Source of the DNA: CAZQHK01 sp964593455
GTDB taxonomy: Bacteria; Muiribacteriota; CAYSPT01
Reading direction: 5' to 3'
Assembly (NCBI GenBank): GCA_964593455.1
Contig: CAZQHK010000012.1
Coordinates: 47,453 to 111,452, forward strand
Length of the DNA stretch: 64,000 bases
Under the pieces are notes generated by a model. That model was not told the origin of the DNA. It did no database searches and was given only the letters and a program-made list of their open reading frames with translations. This document shows positions 53,350-63,956 of this stretch, one piece after another (positions within the stretch are counted from its first letter, which is position 1; the number at the start of each line of letters is the position of its first letter). The translations under genes were made by a program, and so were the position numbers.

Positions 53350-54573
53350 TTGCGAAACGAACACACGGTTCTCACCGGTTTTATGGTAAAGGGGCTGGCC
53401 ATGCTGGCGGCTGCCGCTATCTGGCTGCCGTCGATCCATCTTCTTTTTAAACCGGACTATGAGGAATTTCGTTCCGCCACTTCGCTCTGGTTGCCCGCTC
53501 GACAGCTGGCCGCCCGTCACCTGGCGATCTGGACGGACGAGGAACTCCGCCGGCAAGAACTGGAAAAGATGCAGCGGGCGAATCCGGAATGGGATTTCAT
53601 GAGCCGAACCTACTTCGTATTGTCTCTGGCAAACCTGGCTATGGCCGACCGGTCGTATCAGGATGAAGCGTGCGAAATCATGGATTTCATAATCGATAAC
53701 ACGCTTAAAATAGAGCAAGAGAAGGGATTTATCCACTTTATTCTGGGGTATGGGAGAAACGACAGATGGTTTGTGAAACCTGGCCGCAGCCTTTTTGTTG
53801 ACGGGGAGATCTCCCTGATGATGGCTGCTCGGCGGTTCGTCCGGGAAAAGCCGGAATACCGCACGGCGCTCCGGGAACGCATTGAATTAATCATCGGACA
53901 GATGCGGCAGAGTCCGGTGCTCAGTGCCGAAAGCTATCCCGATGAGTGCTGGCTGTTCTGTAACGCGGTCAGCCTAGCGGCCGTCCGGATGGCCGATCTC
54001 CTGGACGGGACAGATCATTCGGACTTTCTACACGACTGGGTTGAAGTTGCAGCCAAAAAACTGACAGACAACAAAACCGGTATCCTGATCTCCGCCTGGG
54101 GAGTGGACGGCACTCCGGCCCCGGCTGGATACGGGCCCGAAGGCACGTCAATCTGGATGGGTGCCCACATGCTTCAGGTGGTTGATGAACCCTTCGCCGA
54201 TGAGCAGTACCGGCTGGCGAAGAAAGAACTGGGACGATCCCTGCTGGGGTTCGGCTACTCGCGGGAATGGCCGTCTTCTATGCCCGGTGGTATGGATATC
54301 GACTCGGGTCCGGTTGTGCCCGTGATTGGGCTCAGTGCCAGTGCCAGTGGCCTGGCTTTGATGGCGGCGGCCGCGTTTGAAGATCGGGATTACTTTACCA
54401 GGCTCGTCACGTCGCTCAACTTCTCTGCGTTCCCGTCGGTAAAAAACGGTCAACTCCGGTACCGGGCCAGCAACCCGGTCGGAGATGCGGTACTACTCTA
54501 TGCCATGGTGGAAGGTCCTCTGTGGAAAGCGGTAAAACAAAGGATAGGGCAGGGAGGACCGAATGGTGGTTGA
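53350..54573 (+). CDS. Uncharacterised protein, probable alpha/alpha-barrel enzyme
   Basis: The product has 407 residues. It starts at TTG 53350, with AAGGAAG about ten bases upstream. One N-terminal hydrophobic segment (VKGLAMLAAAAIWLPSIHLL) may anchor or export it. The remainder alternates amphipathic helices with conserved-looking aromatic and acidic turns (WDFMSRTYFVLSLANLAM, FVDGEISLMMAARRF, SYPDECWLFCNAVSLAAVR, MPGGMDIDSGPVVPVIGLSA), the look of a six-hairpin barrel such as some glycosidases or linalool dehydratase-like enzymes. The family is not certain. The next gene overlaps its end by 11 bases. Confidence 0.7.
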   Translation: MRNEHTVLTGFMVKGLAMLAAAAIWLPSIHLLFKPDYEEFRSATSLWLPARQLAARHLAIWTDEELRRQELEKMQRANPEWDFMSRTYFVLSLANLAMADRSYQDEACEIMDFIIDNTLKIEQEKGFIHFILGYGRNDRWFVKPGRSLFVDGEISLMMAARRFVREKPEYRTALRERIELIIGQMRQSPVLSAESYPDECWLFCNAVSLAAVRMADLLDGTDHSDFLHDWVEVAAKKLTDNKTGILISAWGVDGTPAPAGYGPEGTSIWMGAHMLQVVDEPFADEQYRLAKKELGRSLLGFGYSREWPSSMPGGMDIDSGPVVPVIGLSASASGLALMAAAAFEDRDYFTRLVTSLNFSAFPSVKNGQLRYRASNPVGDAVLLYAMVEGPLWKAVKQRIGQGGPNGG

Positions 54574-54892
54574 AGAAAGAACGGACAAACAGGTCGAGGC
54601 AGCAATTTTTTCCTGCCGCCGCCCGGTAGCTTACGCCGTTGTTTTCCTGGCAGTGTTTACAGTCGCTCACCTGTGTGGATTCAGAGAATTCACGAATGTC
54701 CTGTCAGGGACGGACACCTACAACCGCTGGCAGCAGTTTGGCGGCAGCCTCTATCTGATCGGTTATTTCGGCTCGGTAGTGGCGGCACCGGTATTACTGC
54801 TGGCAACCGCCTTGATCAAACTGGGGAAATTGGCAGTATCCTATAAATCCGATACCGGTGATATTGAAGAACCGGGTGAGCTTGAAACATAA
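54563..54892 (+). CDS. Small membrane protein (109 aa)
   Basis: It starts inside the previous gene (11-base overlap), behind AGGGAGG. Two transmembrane segments (about 24-42 and 70-88) flank a short loop; the ends are charged. No family recognised. Translational coupling suggests it serves as a membrane partner of the barrel-like protein. Confidence 0.7.
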   Translation: MVVEERTDKQVEAAIFSCRRPVAYAVVFLAVFTVAHLCGFREFTNVLSGTDTYNRWQQFGGSLYLIGYFGSVVAAPVLLLATALIKLGKLAVSYKSDTGDIEEPGELET

Positions 54893-54912
54893 CAAGTAAG
54901 GGAAAACAGCGT

Positions 54913-55590
54913 ATGTCAGATAACCAATATACCCGGGCGGTAGGCACTAAATTCTACCCGGACGGGCGGGTACGTTCGTTTCCGGGAATATCGCTGATAT
55001 CGTTTATCTCTCCGGATATGAGTCAGTACCGGCTCCTGACGTCTTTCCAGGATGATCTGAAACGGCAGGCGTTCGCCGGAAATTTCGCGTTTCTCCCGCC
55101 GTCTAGTTTTCACATGACCGTTACAGACCTGCTTTGTGAACAGGTCAGGCTCGCAGAGCATTGGAGTGATAAACTGCCGCTTGACATGCCCTTTAACGCT
55201 ACCCAGCGGCAGATGATGGAATGGTTATCCGGTGCCATTTTGCCGCGCACCTTCAACATGCGGTTCGATATGTTGATGGATTACGAAGTGACGGTGAAAC
55301 CCTTCCTGCTACCGGCAGACTTTGCCACAGACGATTATCTTCGCGACCTTAGAAAAACCGTGTCGTCAATAACGGGGATCACACATCCCAATCATGATCT
55401 CTACCGGTTCCATATTTCTCTGGCCTACCAGATAATCGAGATGGATGACCTGGTCATGGACACTTTCTTAACCTTCCTGACGTCATGGGAGAAGGTATTT
55501 CGGGAAGAATTCGGGGTGCTGGCATTAGCCGAACCGAAGCTGGTTTTCTTTCCCGACATGTTCAGTTTTCCGGAGAAACAGCAGACCTAG
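54913..55590 (+). CDS. 2H phosphoesterase-like protein (DUF1868 type)
   Basis: The product has 225 residues. Two H-x-T/S motifs, FHMTV (near 67) and FHISL (near 167), are the hallmark of the 2H phosphoesterase fold found in cyclic phosphodiesterases and RNA 2'-5' ligases. The opening GTKFYPDGRVRSFPG resembles DUF1868. It is cytoplasmic. Likely activity is on a nucleotide or RNA 2',3'-cyclic phosphate; the substrate is unknown. It has no nucleic-acid-processing neighbours that would clarify its role. Confidence 0.75.
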   Translation: MSDNQYTRAVGTKFYPDGRVRSFPGISLISFISPDMSQYRLLTSFQDDLKRQAFAGNFAFLPPSSFHMTVTDLLCEQVRLAEHWSDKLPLDMPFNATQRQMMEWLSGAILPRTFNMRFDMLMDYEVTVKPFLLPADFATDDYLRDLRKTVSSITGITHPNHDLYRFHISLAYQIIEMDDLVMDTFLTFLTSWEKVFREEFGVLALAEPKLVFFPDMFSFPEKQQT

Positions 55591-55728
55591 GAGCCTACGT
55601 TCCTTGCGAGAGTCAGCGGCCAAACCAATGATAAAATCAATTTAAAATGGCGTATGAATATTTTTTTTCCAATATAATCGAAAACTTATATTACAATTAG
55701 TGGCAGCAGCCCTGGCAGGAGTGTCTCT

Positions 55729-58700
55729 ATGAAGCATCGGTTTGGTGGAAAATCCGTTGTTATTTCGCTGGTCATATTGTTTTATCTGACCAGCCTGGCG
55801 GCAGCTTCAACCGATATCAGCGGTATCATCGCCGTGGACGCGACCTGGACCGTGACCATGAGCCCGGTCATCGTTACTGACGACGTGGTGGTATCCAACA
55901 CTGCCACCCTGACCATCGACTCCGGTGTCGAGGTCCGGTTCGATAGCGGTACCGAACTGCAGATTGAAGGTCAATTGATTGCCCGGGGCGAATCGGATAA
56001 CTTGATCACCTTTACCTCCAACAGTGACGATCCCGCGCCCGGCGACTGGGATTACATCTACCTGACGGCTTCCAGTGTCGACGCCACCTATGATGTGAAC
56101 GGCGTCTACACCGGGGGATCGGTCCTGGAATACTGCGTTATCGAGTACGCCGGTAAAGCCGAAGAATACGCCGGCAGCGTCGGTATCGGTGCGTTGTGGC
56201 TCTACCAGGCCAGCCCTTATGTCAACAACTGCATCATCCGCGAGAACGACCGGGACGGTATCTACTGTGAGGGTATTTCTGCTGAAACGATAAAAATCAC
56301 CAACAACACGGTGGTGAAGAACCGTATCGGTATCTACTGCTTGACCAGGATCGGTACCATCAGCGGCAACATCGTGTCCGACAACCGGGAAAACGGATTG
56401 GTCGCCGGCAGTCCGGCCGGCACGACCCTGGAAATTACCGGTAACATCATCGTCAACAATCTGGCGTCGGCCGGGGCGGGGCTGACCTTCGGGAACAGTA
56501 TCGTCACGCGAAACGTCCTGAGCGGGAACACCTCAGTGACCCACAGTGCGGCCCTGCTGTCGGCCGGAAGCGCCACCCTCTCCACCAATGCCGTGGTCAA
56601 CAACCTGGCCGGCCGTGAACCGTCGTCGGTCAACCTCAAGGATGGCCATGACAGCATCTTTTCGCTCAACACGGTGACCGGCAACCAGTTGCTGGCAGTG
56701 GAATTTCCCCCCGATAGGGCTCTGTCCGTGGATGGAACGCACGAAATTACCGGTAACACCTTCGCCAACGGTATAACCTACGAATTATATAACGGTAACA
56801 CTGCCGGTTCGGCCGACCTGGACGCCTCGGGCAACTGGTGGAACACCGGTACCGAATCCGAGATACAGGCAAAAATCTATGATGGAAACGATGACGCCGC
56901 CCGGGGACTGGTGGATTACTCGTCGTTTCTCACGGCTCCGTCTGTGTCAGTCCCGGTAAAGCCTCCGTCGGGAGTCACTTTTGAGGTCACTGCAAGCGGC
57001 TTGACCGTTACCTGGGACGCTTCCTCCGAGAGCGATTTGGCCGGCTACAAGGTGTATTATGGAACCCCAACCGGGTACTCGTTCTCAAACGTGCTCGATG
57101 CGGGAACAAACACTAACGTCGTGCTCACCGGCGAGACGGCCGCCAGCAGGGTGGCCGTGACGGCTTACGATACAACCGCCGACGACACCGATGATCAGGC
57201 TGAAGGCTATGAAAGCTGGTTCAGTTACGCGGCCACGAAACCGCTGCCGCCCGGCACTATCGTGGGAACAGGCGGTGACACCCAGGTCACCTTGCAATGG
57301 ACGAAATCAAGCGGTGTGGCTTACGCGGTCTCGGGTTACCGGGTATACCGTACCGTGACCTCGGGCAGCAACTACCAGTTGGCGGTAAGCACTACCATGT
57401 CCGGGAACGAGTTTGCCGTCTCCAACTCGGCCACCGATACGTCCTTGACCAACAAGATGCGCTACTACTACCTGGTGACCGCCGTCAACTTGAAAGGCGA
57501 CGAGAGCGCTACACCCTGGGAAACGAGCGTGATGCCCTCAAACACCCTGGCACCCTATGTGCCGCCGAACGCCATCGCCACCGAAGGTGACACCCTGGTT
57601 ACCTTGAGTTGGGACGCAGCCTCTCCGGGTGATTTCCCGGTTAGGGGCTACAATATCTACCGGACGGAAACCTCCGGCAGCGGGTACATTATGGTCAACG
57701 GAGCCATTACGGTCACCACCAGCTATGTTGATCCGGACCTCACCAACGGGACCACGTATTATTACCGGGTAGTGTCTATCGACACGAACAACGTCGAGAG
57801 CCCGTTTAGCGCCGAGATGAGCGCCACTCCCATTCACATCAACGTCCCCCCGGACGTGACGGTAACCGCTCCCAACGGCGGCGAGACCTTGACCGGTACC
57901 CAACCTATCACCTGGAGCGCCACCGACCTGGAGGACGATCCGGTAAGTATCGATATCTATACCAGCATCGACGGAGGAACCACCTGGACCCTGCTGTCTG
58001 AAGATGAGACCAACGACGGCAGCTACACCTGGGACACCACGACTATAATTGACAGTAACCGGTACCGGGTACGGGTGGCGGCTGATGATGGTACCGACAT
58101 CGGTTCGGACGATTCGGATGCGGATTTCGAGGTCGACAACATAGCCTTCACCGAGATCAGTGGTTTAATCACGGCGGACACCGTCTGGTCCGTCCCCAAT
58201 AGTCCTTATATCCTGACCGACGAGGTCCGGGTGGAAGACGGGCAAACCCTGACTATCAACCCGGGAGTAGAAGTAAAATTCTCCAGCGGGACCAACCTGC
58301 AGATCGACGGACAACTGTTGGCCCGCGGGGATACAGACAACCCTATCACCTTCACCTCCAACGAAGGCACTCCCGCTCAGGGAGACTGGGGTTCTATCAT
58401 TTTCACTGATTCCAGTATAGATGCTACCTTCGTTGATGATGTCTACACCGGCGGCAGCATCATTGAAAACAGCGTGATCGAGTACGGTGGCGGCCAGCAG
58501 TTCGGGGCGGTTCGGACGATCGGCGCCGAGCCGTTTATCGTGGCCAGCACAATCCGGAACAATGCCAACTCGGGTATCTATGGATCGGGCCGCGTGGAGA
58601 ACTGCACAATCACCGATAACGAGGGCGGTATCTATGCCCTGGGGACTGCCGATATTATCGACAACACCATCACCGGGAACGGCCCCGTCTGGTCAGGCAT

Positions 58701-61700
58701 CTATACCGACCGGAGCACGGTCACCATCAGGGATAATCTCATCAAAAACAATGTCGGCCGTGACGCCGGCGGGATAAACTGTTTCGTCTCAACAGCCACT
58801 ATTACCGGTAACACCGTGGAGACCAACGAAGCAAATGGTGACTTCTCCTCGGGTGGCGGCATCCGTGTGTACTCAGGGACGGCGGACATTACCGATAACC
58901 TGATCATCGGTAACACCGCCGAGGTGAACGGGGGCGGTTTGGCTCTTCTATCCGGCCAGACCACCGTAACCGACAACATGATCAGGAACAATACCGCCGC
59001 GGTTAACGGCGGCGGGTGTTACCAGCAGCTGGGTACCGTCACCCTGGCCGGTAATATCGTCTCCGGGAACACGGCCACTGCCGGCAGCGGGGGAGGACTC
59101 TATAATCTGTACGGGTCAGGTACCGTGGGGACGAGCATGGTCGTCGCCAACACGGCCGTGACCGGGGCAGCGGTAAGTTTCGATAACGACGGTACCGCCG
59201 CCAGCGGTCCCTTCGACCTGGAGAACTGTATCGTTACCGCCAATATAGCCACTGCCGCCGGGACCGGTTCAGCGATCAAGATCGGTCCCCTGACGACCGT
59301 CAATCTTCACTACAACACTTTTTTCAACAACACCACCGATTATATCGTCTCCAACGGGAGGACGTTAGGGACCGGGGACGTGGACGCCGAAAACAATTGG
59401 TGGGGTTCGGATTCGGCGGGCGATATCAAGACCGGTATCTACGACTGGTTTGACGACTCGGCAAAATCCATCGTGGATTACACTCCTTTTTTGATAGCCG
59501 GCGAGGATGGCGCACCGATGTCGCCGCCGGCCGATTTCAAAAAACGTGTTTTAGGGAACGATATCATACTGACCTGGACCGCTAATACCGAGACCTACCT
59601 GGCCGGTTACAAGGTACACTACGGAACGCCCACGGGGTATTCCTACGCCACCACGATCGATGTGGGTAACGTGACCACCTACACCCTGCTCGGGGTGACC
59701 ATCGAGGAGACCGTTGCCCTCACGGCTTACGACACGGAAGCCGACGGGATCGACGACCAGGTGACGTGGCACGAGAGCTGGTTCGCGGAAGCCGTCAGGA
59801 TCTGGGCCCCCACGGTGGAACTGACGGAACCAACCGGTGGTGAGACCTTGATGGATGAAGAGAATGTTACCTGGAGCGCCAACGATAATGACGGTGACGT
59901 GCTGACCGTAACGATCTTTTACAGTGCCGACAGCGGGGTGACATGGATACTGCTCGGCGAGAACGAGGCCGACGACGGGACGTTTACCTGGGACACCGAG
60001 ACGGTGGAGAACGGCAGCTATTACCGGATAAAAGTGGTAGTGGACGACGGCACCACCACGGCCGCCGACGAGTCGACGGCTGATTTCAATATCAATAACT
60101 CGATCACCAACCTGCTGCCGGTGATCACGGTGAATACACCCAACGGTGGTGAGATCTGGACGGGATCAGAGAACATCACCTGGACGGCGACGGACAATGA
60201 CGGCGACACGCTGACCGTCACCCTGTATTTTAGCGCCGATGGCGGCACCAGCTGGTCTCAGATCGTCACCGGTGAAGCCAACGACGGCACCTACAGTTGG
60301 GACACCACCCAGGTTGCCAGCGGTGGTGCCTACCAGCTCAAGGCCCTGGCCGATGACGGCCGATCGACCGCGTTCGATCTCTCCGACGGGAGTTTTACCA
60401 TCGACAACGCCGGCGAGAACACGCTGCCGGTGGTCACGGTTAGCGCTCCCAACGGTGGTGAGACCTGGACGGGATCGCAGAACATCACCTGGACAGCCAC
60501 GGACGGCGATGATGACACCTTGATCATGGCTTTTTATTACAGCACCGACGGCGGCGATATCTGGAGGTTGATCTCCGCCCTGGAGGCTAACGACGGCACT
60601 TTTAACTGGAGCACGTCGTCGGCCTCCAGCGGGAGCGGTTTTAAAGTGAAAGTGGTGGCCTATGACGGGACCGGCACCGCCGACGATCTTTCTGACGCCG
60701 GGTTCACCCTTACCAACCCGGCTGCCAACCAGGCTCCCGTGGTGACGGTCCTTACCCCCAACGGCAACGAGATCTGGAACGGCAACCGGGAGATCACCTG
60801 GACGGCCACGGACGGCGATGACGACACTTTGACCATGTCCCTGTATTTCAGTTCCGACAGCGGGCTCACCTGGTCGCTCATTTCCTCCGGCCAAGCCAAC
60901 GACGGCACCTTCACCTGGAGTACCGGGTCGGCGAAAAACGCCAGCACCTTCCGGGTCAAAGCCGTGGCCAACGACGGCCAGGCCACCGCTTCGGACCGGT
61001 CAAACAGCGATTTTTCCATCTACAACAACGAAGGCCCCTCGGTAACGCTGACGTCTCCTAACGGCGGTGAAACCTGGACGGGGGCACAGAACATCACCTG
61101 GACGGCCGTGGACGACGATAGCGATGTGCTCAGTGTTATCCTCTCCTACAGCACCGACGGGGGAACAGCCTGGAACTTGATTGTCACGGAAGAACCGGAC
61201 GACGGGAGTTACCCCTGGGACACCACCCTGATGGATAACGGCTCCGATTACCTGATCAAGGTGACGGTTTTTGACGGTATCCTGTACGCCGATGATTTTT
61301 CCGGCAGTTCGTTCACCATCACCAACACCGACGTGAACCATTCTCCGTCCGTGGTCCTGAACGCGCCTGCCGGCGGGGAGACCTGGTTCGGCGTGCAGAA
61401 CATCACCTGGAGCGCCGCCGACAAGGACCGGGAAACGCTGATGGTTGATATCTATTACAGTAACAATAGCGGCACGAGCTGGCAGGCGATCGCGATCGGG
61501 GAAGAAAACGATCGGACGTTTCCCTGGAACACCATGAATCTCACCGATGGGACCACCTACCGGGTGAGGGTGGCGGTCAGCGACGGCCAGGTGGTGGACG
61601 ATGACGAATCGAGTTCGGATTTCACCGTTTACAACGGCCAGGAAGAACTGGCTCCCGACCCGCCGCGAAGCCTGGCCGCGGCCGCGGGAAACAATGTCGT

Positions 61701-63825
61701 CTATCTCGACTGGCTCGATTCCCGTGAACCGGACCTGTCTCACTACAATGTCTACCGTGGAACCACCTTGGAGATCGAACAGGTGACACCCCTGGTGTCT
61801 TCCATAACGGCCAGCACGTACCAGGATAACACTGCTACCAACGGCACCACTTACTATTACGCCGTATCGGCCGTTGATACCGGCGATAGGGAAAGCACTC
61901 TTTCAAACTCCACGGCCGCCACGCCGATGAGCAATCCGCCCACGGCTTCGCTTAGCGCGGACATAACCACCGGCACCGTACCGCTGGCGGTGACCTACAC
62001 GGTGGCCGGAAACGATGACGGGCAGGTGCTCAGATACGATCTCGATTTCGGGCCCGGCCGCACCCGGCGCTTATCTTCGCCGGGGGATGTCCTCTACCGC
62101 TACACCGATCCCGGTACCTACACCGCCGAACTGATAGTTACCGACGACGACTCGCTCGTGAGCGGCCCCGACCGGGAAACAGTTACCACCGACGCGCACG
62201 CCGACGCCCCGGCGGCTATTCTCTCGACCAGCAATATCGGCGGTCCGGCGCCGCTCGCGATCACTTTCACCTACAGCGGCACCGATCAGAAATACGCCCT
62301 GATCAGGTACCAGATCGATTTTGAAGGCGACGGCCGCTACGATCATTCATCCGACGCTGCGGGTCAGGTGGCTTACACCTACGGCCGTGCCGGGCTCTAC
62401 CGGCCGGTCCTTCGGGTCATGAACTCGGAAGGTCTGACAGACCGGCTCACGGAGAGCATCACCGTCGGCGCGACCACGGGTGACGATGTTACCGTACAGG
62501 CTTTCGCCGCCGGAGAAGCGGCGGTGTCGGGCCAGGTACCGTTTCCCGTGGCGTTTACCGGCCTGGGCCACGGCGGCACTGCCGACGTGGAAGGCAACTA
62601 CGCCCGATACCTCTGGGATTTCGAAGGCGACGGCGTGTTTGATTACGAGTCGGCGGCTGCTATTGAAACGTCACACACCTACACGGATTCCGGCACCTAC
62701 GCACCCACTTTACGGGTAGTTGACCTGGCCGGCCTGTGGGGAGATGCATCCTGCTTGGTAACCGTGACCATACCCGCCGGGGAGATGACGGCCTGGATGA
62801 GCGAACCTCCCGCCGGTGTGAGAGTGTACGGTACCCGGGTGACAGTCAAAGCCGAGACCACCGCCCGGCCGCTCGTCCAGCAGATGGCCTACCGCTACCG
62901 CCCGGCCGCGGGCGGCGACTGGACCACTATCGGTGACGCGGTACTCTCGTCGCAGTCGGTGACCCTGGCCGATTCCTGGGACGTCAGCGGACTGACCGAA
63001 GACAGCGAATATAATCTGAGCGCTATCGCCACCACCCTGGGCGGCTCCACCGTCGAAACAAACACCATTTCAGTGACAATCGATTCCGACGCACCGGACG
63101 TGAATGACGGTCTCGACGGAGCCGCCCGCCGTAACAAAGAACAGGATGTGGCTTCCGGGACCGGGTCTGAGGTCGAGATCGAGGACGGAACGGCCTTGAG
63201 CCTTCCCAACGGAGCCATCCCCGCCGACACCACCGCGTCCCTGACCCTCCACGACACGAACCCCCAGTCAAACTCCGGGGTGACCGGAACGCTCCTTTCG
63301 TTCAGGGAGATCACACTTGACGGCGATCCGGACCTCGGCCAGATGGTAAACATCACCATCCCCTACGAAGAGACCGGCGGAACCGTGAAGGGGACCTCGC
63401 TGAGCGAAACCCTGCTCGTGCCCTGTTACTGGGACGGGCTGGAGTGGAACCGGATTCCCGACTACCGGATCGACCTGACCAACAACCTGGTCACATTCTC
63501 CATGGAACACTTAACGCAGTTCGCCCTGCTGGCGGAAGTCCCGCCGGTACCGGCCGTACCCGCTGCCGGCCTGGGAAGCGGCGATGATAACTGCTTCATC
63601 GCCACCGCCGCCTACGGATCGAAACTGGCCGCCGAGGTCAAACTCTTACGCCGGTTCCGCGACCGCTGTCTGCTGCCCCATTCTGTGGGCTGCGGCCTGG
63701 TTACTCTCTATTACACCCTCTCACCGCCGCTGGCAAATATAATCGCCCAAAACGAAAACCTCCGAAAAACCGCCAGAACCACCTTGAAACCAATCATAAG
63801 AACAATCGATCTTCTTACAAAATAG
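55729..63825 (+). CDS. Giant secreted repeat protein with beta-helix, FN3, Ig-like, PKD and CFI-box regions
   Basis: The product has 2698 residues. A signal peptide (to about 27) is followed by a right-handed beta-helix (28-400; NTATLTIDSGVEVRF, IRENDRDGIYCEG), three FN3-like units (about 405-700) and one Ig-like repeat (704-803). A second beta-helix (805-1270), one FN3, then six further Ig-like repeats of about 102 residues starting at about 1360, 1462, 1565, 1668, 1769 and 1872 follow (consensus PNGGETWTG..NITWTATD.D.D, GTYTWDT, VADDG). Next are an FN3 (1975), three PKD-like domains (2069, 2161, 2255), a ZU5-like stretch (about 2488-2600) and the C-terminal CFI-box (NCFIATAAYGS, LRRFRD, YYTLSPPLA). 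The CFI-box is a known C-terminal sorting-type signature of surface proteins. CAGGAGTG precedes the ATG. Likely a cell-surface adhesin or carbohydrate-binding protein. Confidence 0.88.
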   Translation: MKHRFGGKSVVISLVILFYLTSLAAASTDISGIIAVDATWTVTMSPVIVTDDVVVSNTATLTIDSGVEVRFDSGTELQIEGQLIARGESDNLITFTSNSDDPAPGDWDYIYLTASSVDATYDVNGVYTGGSVLEYCVIEYAGKAEEYAGSVGIGALWLYQASPYVNNCIIRENDRDGIYCEGISAETIKITNNTVVKNRIGIYCLTRIGTISGNIVSDNRENGLVAGSPAGTTLEITGNIIVNNLASAGAGLTFGNSIVTRNVLSGNTSVTHSAALLSAGSATLSTNAVVNNLAGREPSSVNLKDGHDSIFSLNTVTGNQLLAVEFPPDRALSVDGTHEITGNTFANGITYELYNGNTAGSADLDASGNWWNTGTESEIQAKIYDGNDDAARGLVDYSSFLTAPSVSVPVKPPSGVTFEVTASGLTVTWDASSESDLAGYKVYYGTPTGYSFSNVLDAGTNTNVVLTGETAASRVAVTAYDTTADDTDDQAEGYESWFSYAATKPLPPGTIVGTGGDTQVTLQWTKSSGVAYAVSGYRVYRTVTSGSNYQLAVSTTMSGNEFAVSNSATDTSLTNKMRYYYLVTAVNLKGDESATPWETSVMPSNTLAPYVPPNAIATEGDTLVTLSWDAASPGDFPVRGYNIYRTETSGSGYIMVNGAITVTTSYVDPDLTNGTTYYYRVVSIDTNNVESPFSAEMSATPIHINVPPDVTVTAPNGGETLTGTQPITWSATDLEDDPVSIDIYTSIDGGTTWTLLSEDETNDGSYTWDTTTIIDSNRYRVRVAADDGTDIGSDDSDADFEVDNIAFTEISGLITADTVWSVPNSPYILTDEVRVEDGQTLTINPGVEVKFSSGTNLQIDGQLLARGDTDNPITFTSNEGTPAQGDWGSIIFTDSSIDATFVDDVYTGGSIIENSVIEYGGGQQFGAVRTIGAEPFIVASTIRNNANSGIYGSGRVENCTITDNEGGIYALGTADIIDNTITGNGPVWSGIYTDRSTVTIRDNLIKNNVGRDAGGINCFVSTATITGNTVETNEANGDFSSGGGIRVYSGTADITDNLIIGNTAEVNGGGLALLSGQTTVTDNMIRNNTAAVNGGGCYQQLGTVTLAGNIVSGNTATAGSGGGLYNLYGSGTVGTSMVVANTAVTGAAVSFDNDGTAASGPFDLENCIVTANIATAAGTGSAIKIGPLTTVNLHYNTFFNNTTDYIVSNGRTLGTGDVDAENNWWGSDSAGDIKTGIYDWFDDSAKSIVDYTPFLIAGEDGAPMSPPADFKKRVLGNDIILTWTANTETYLAGYKVHYGTPTGYSYATTIDVGNVTTYTLLGVTIEETVALTAYDTEADGIDDQVTWHESWFAEAVRIWAPTVELTEPTGGETLMDEENVTWSANDNDGDVLTVTIFYSADSGVTWILLGENEADDGTFTWDTETVENGSYYRIKVVVDDGTTTAADESTADFNINNSITNLLPVITVNTPNGGEIWTGSENITWTATDNDGDTLTVTLYFSADGGTSWSQIVTGEANDGTYSWDTTQVASGGAYQLKALADDGRSTAFDLSDGSFTIDNAGENTLPVVTVSAPNGGETWTGSQNITWTATDGDDDTLIMAFYYSTDGGDIWRLISALEANDGTFNWSTSSASSGSGFKVKVVAYDGTGTADDLSDAGFTLTNPAANQAPVVTVLTPNGNEIWNGNREITWTATDGDDDTLTMSLYFSSDSGLTWSLISSGQANDGTFTWSTGSAKNASTFRVKAVANDGQATASDRSNSDFSIYNNEGPSVTLTSPNGGETWTGAQNITWTAVDDDSDVLSVILSYSTDGGTAWNLIVTEEPDDGSYPWDTTLMDNGSDYLIKVTVFDGILYADDFSGSSFTITNTDVNHSPSVVLNAPAGGETWFGVQNITWSAADKDRETLMVDIYYSNNSGTSWQAIAIGEENDRTFPWNTMNLTDGTTYRVRVAVSDGQVVDDDESSSDFTVYNGQEELAPDPPRSLAAAAGNNVVYLDWLDSREPDLSHYNVYRGTTLEIEQVTPLVSSITASTYQDNTATNGTTYYYAVSAVDTGDRESTLSNSTAATPMSNPPTASLSADITTGTVPLAVTYTVAGNDDGQVLRYDLDFGPGRTRRLSSPGDVLYRYTDPGTYTAELIVTDDDSLVSGPDRETVTTDAHADAPAAILSTSNIGGPAPLAITFTYSGTDQKYALIRYQIDFEGDGRYDHSSDAAGQVAYTYGRAGLYRPVLRVMNSEGLTDRLTESITVGATTGDDVTVQAFAAGEAAVSGQVPFPVAFTGLGHGGTADVEGNYARYLWDFEGDGVFDYESAAAIETSHTYTDSGTYAPTLRVVDLAGLWGDASCLVTVTIPAGEMTAWMSEPPAGVRVYGTRVTVKAETTARPLVQQMAYRYRPAAGGDWTTIGDAVLSSQSVTLADSWDVSGLTEDSEYNLSAIATTLGGSTVETNTISVTIDSDAPDVNDGLDGAARRNKEQDVASGTGSEVEIEDGTALSLPNGAIPADTTASLTLHDTNPQSNSGVTGTLLSFREITLDGDPDLGQMVNITIPYEETGGTVKGTSLSETLLVPCYWDGLEWNRIPDYRIDLTNNLVTFSMEHLTQFALLAEVPPVPAVPAAGLGSGDDNCFIATAAYGSKLAAEVKLLRRFRDRCLLPHSVGCGLVTLYYTLSPPLANIIAQNENLRKTARTTLKPIIRTIDLLTK

Positions 63826-63843
63826 TTATCCACAAACTAAGCA

Positions 63844-63929
63844 GTCATCCGCCGTTCAAACCAGCCATTCGCCAATAAGGTAAGTCATTCGCTGGCTCAA
63901 GTTGTCATTCGCCGGTTTAACCGGCGAAT
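63844..63929. repeat. Four 20-bp tandem repeats ending in a palindrome
   Basis: Units start exactly 20 bp apart at 63844, 63864, 63884 and 63904, each beginning G(T/C)CAT(T/C)CGC. The last runs into ATTCGCCGGTT-T-AACCGGCGAAT (63907-63929), a perfect 11-bp-arm palindrome. It lies 19 bp after the giant gene. There is no T-tract. Confidence 0.65.
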
Positions 63930-63938
63930 CCACCTCAC

Positions 63939-63956
63939 TTTCTACACTCCTTGCTT
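63939..63956 (+). repeat. Dispersed intergenic 18-mer, copy 4
   Basis: TTTCTACACTCCTTGCTT, two differences from copy 1. The last 44 bases of the window hold no gene. Confidence 0.5.

Noticed and set aside
60166..61743. Long minus-strand frames (242 and 247 codons) under the Ig-like repeats
   Set aside because: Produced by the repetitive, GC-rich coding pattern of the giant gene; their translations are repeat shadows.
63844..63929. CRISPR array
   Set aside because: Units are contiguous 20-mers without spacers, there are only four, and no cas genes are near. No CRISPR was found in the window.
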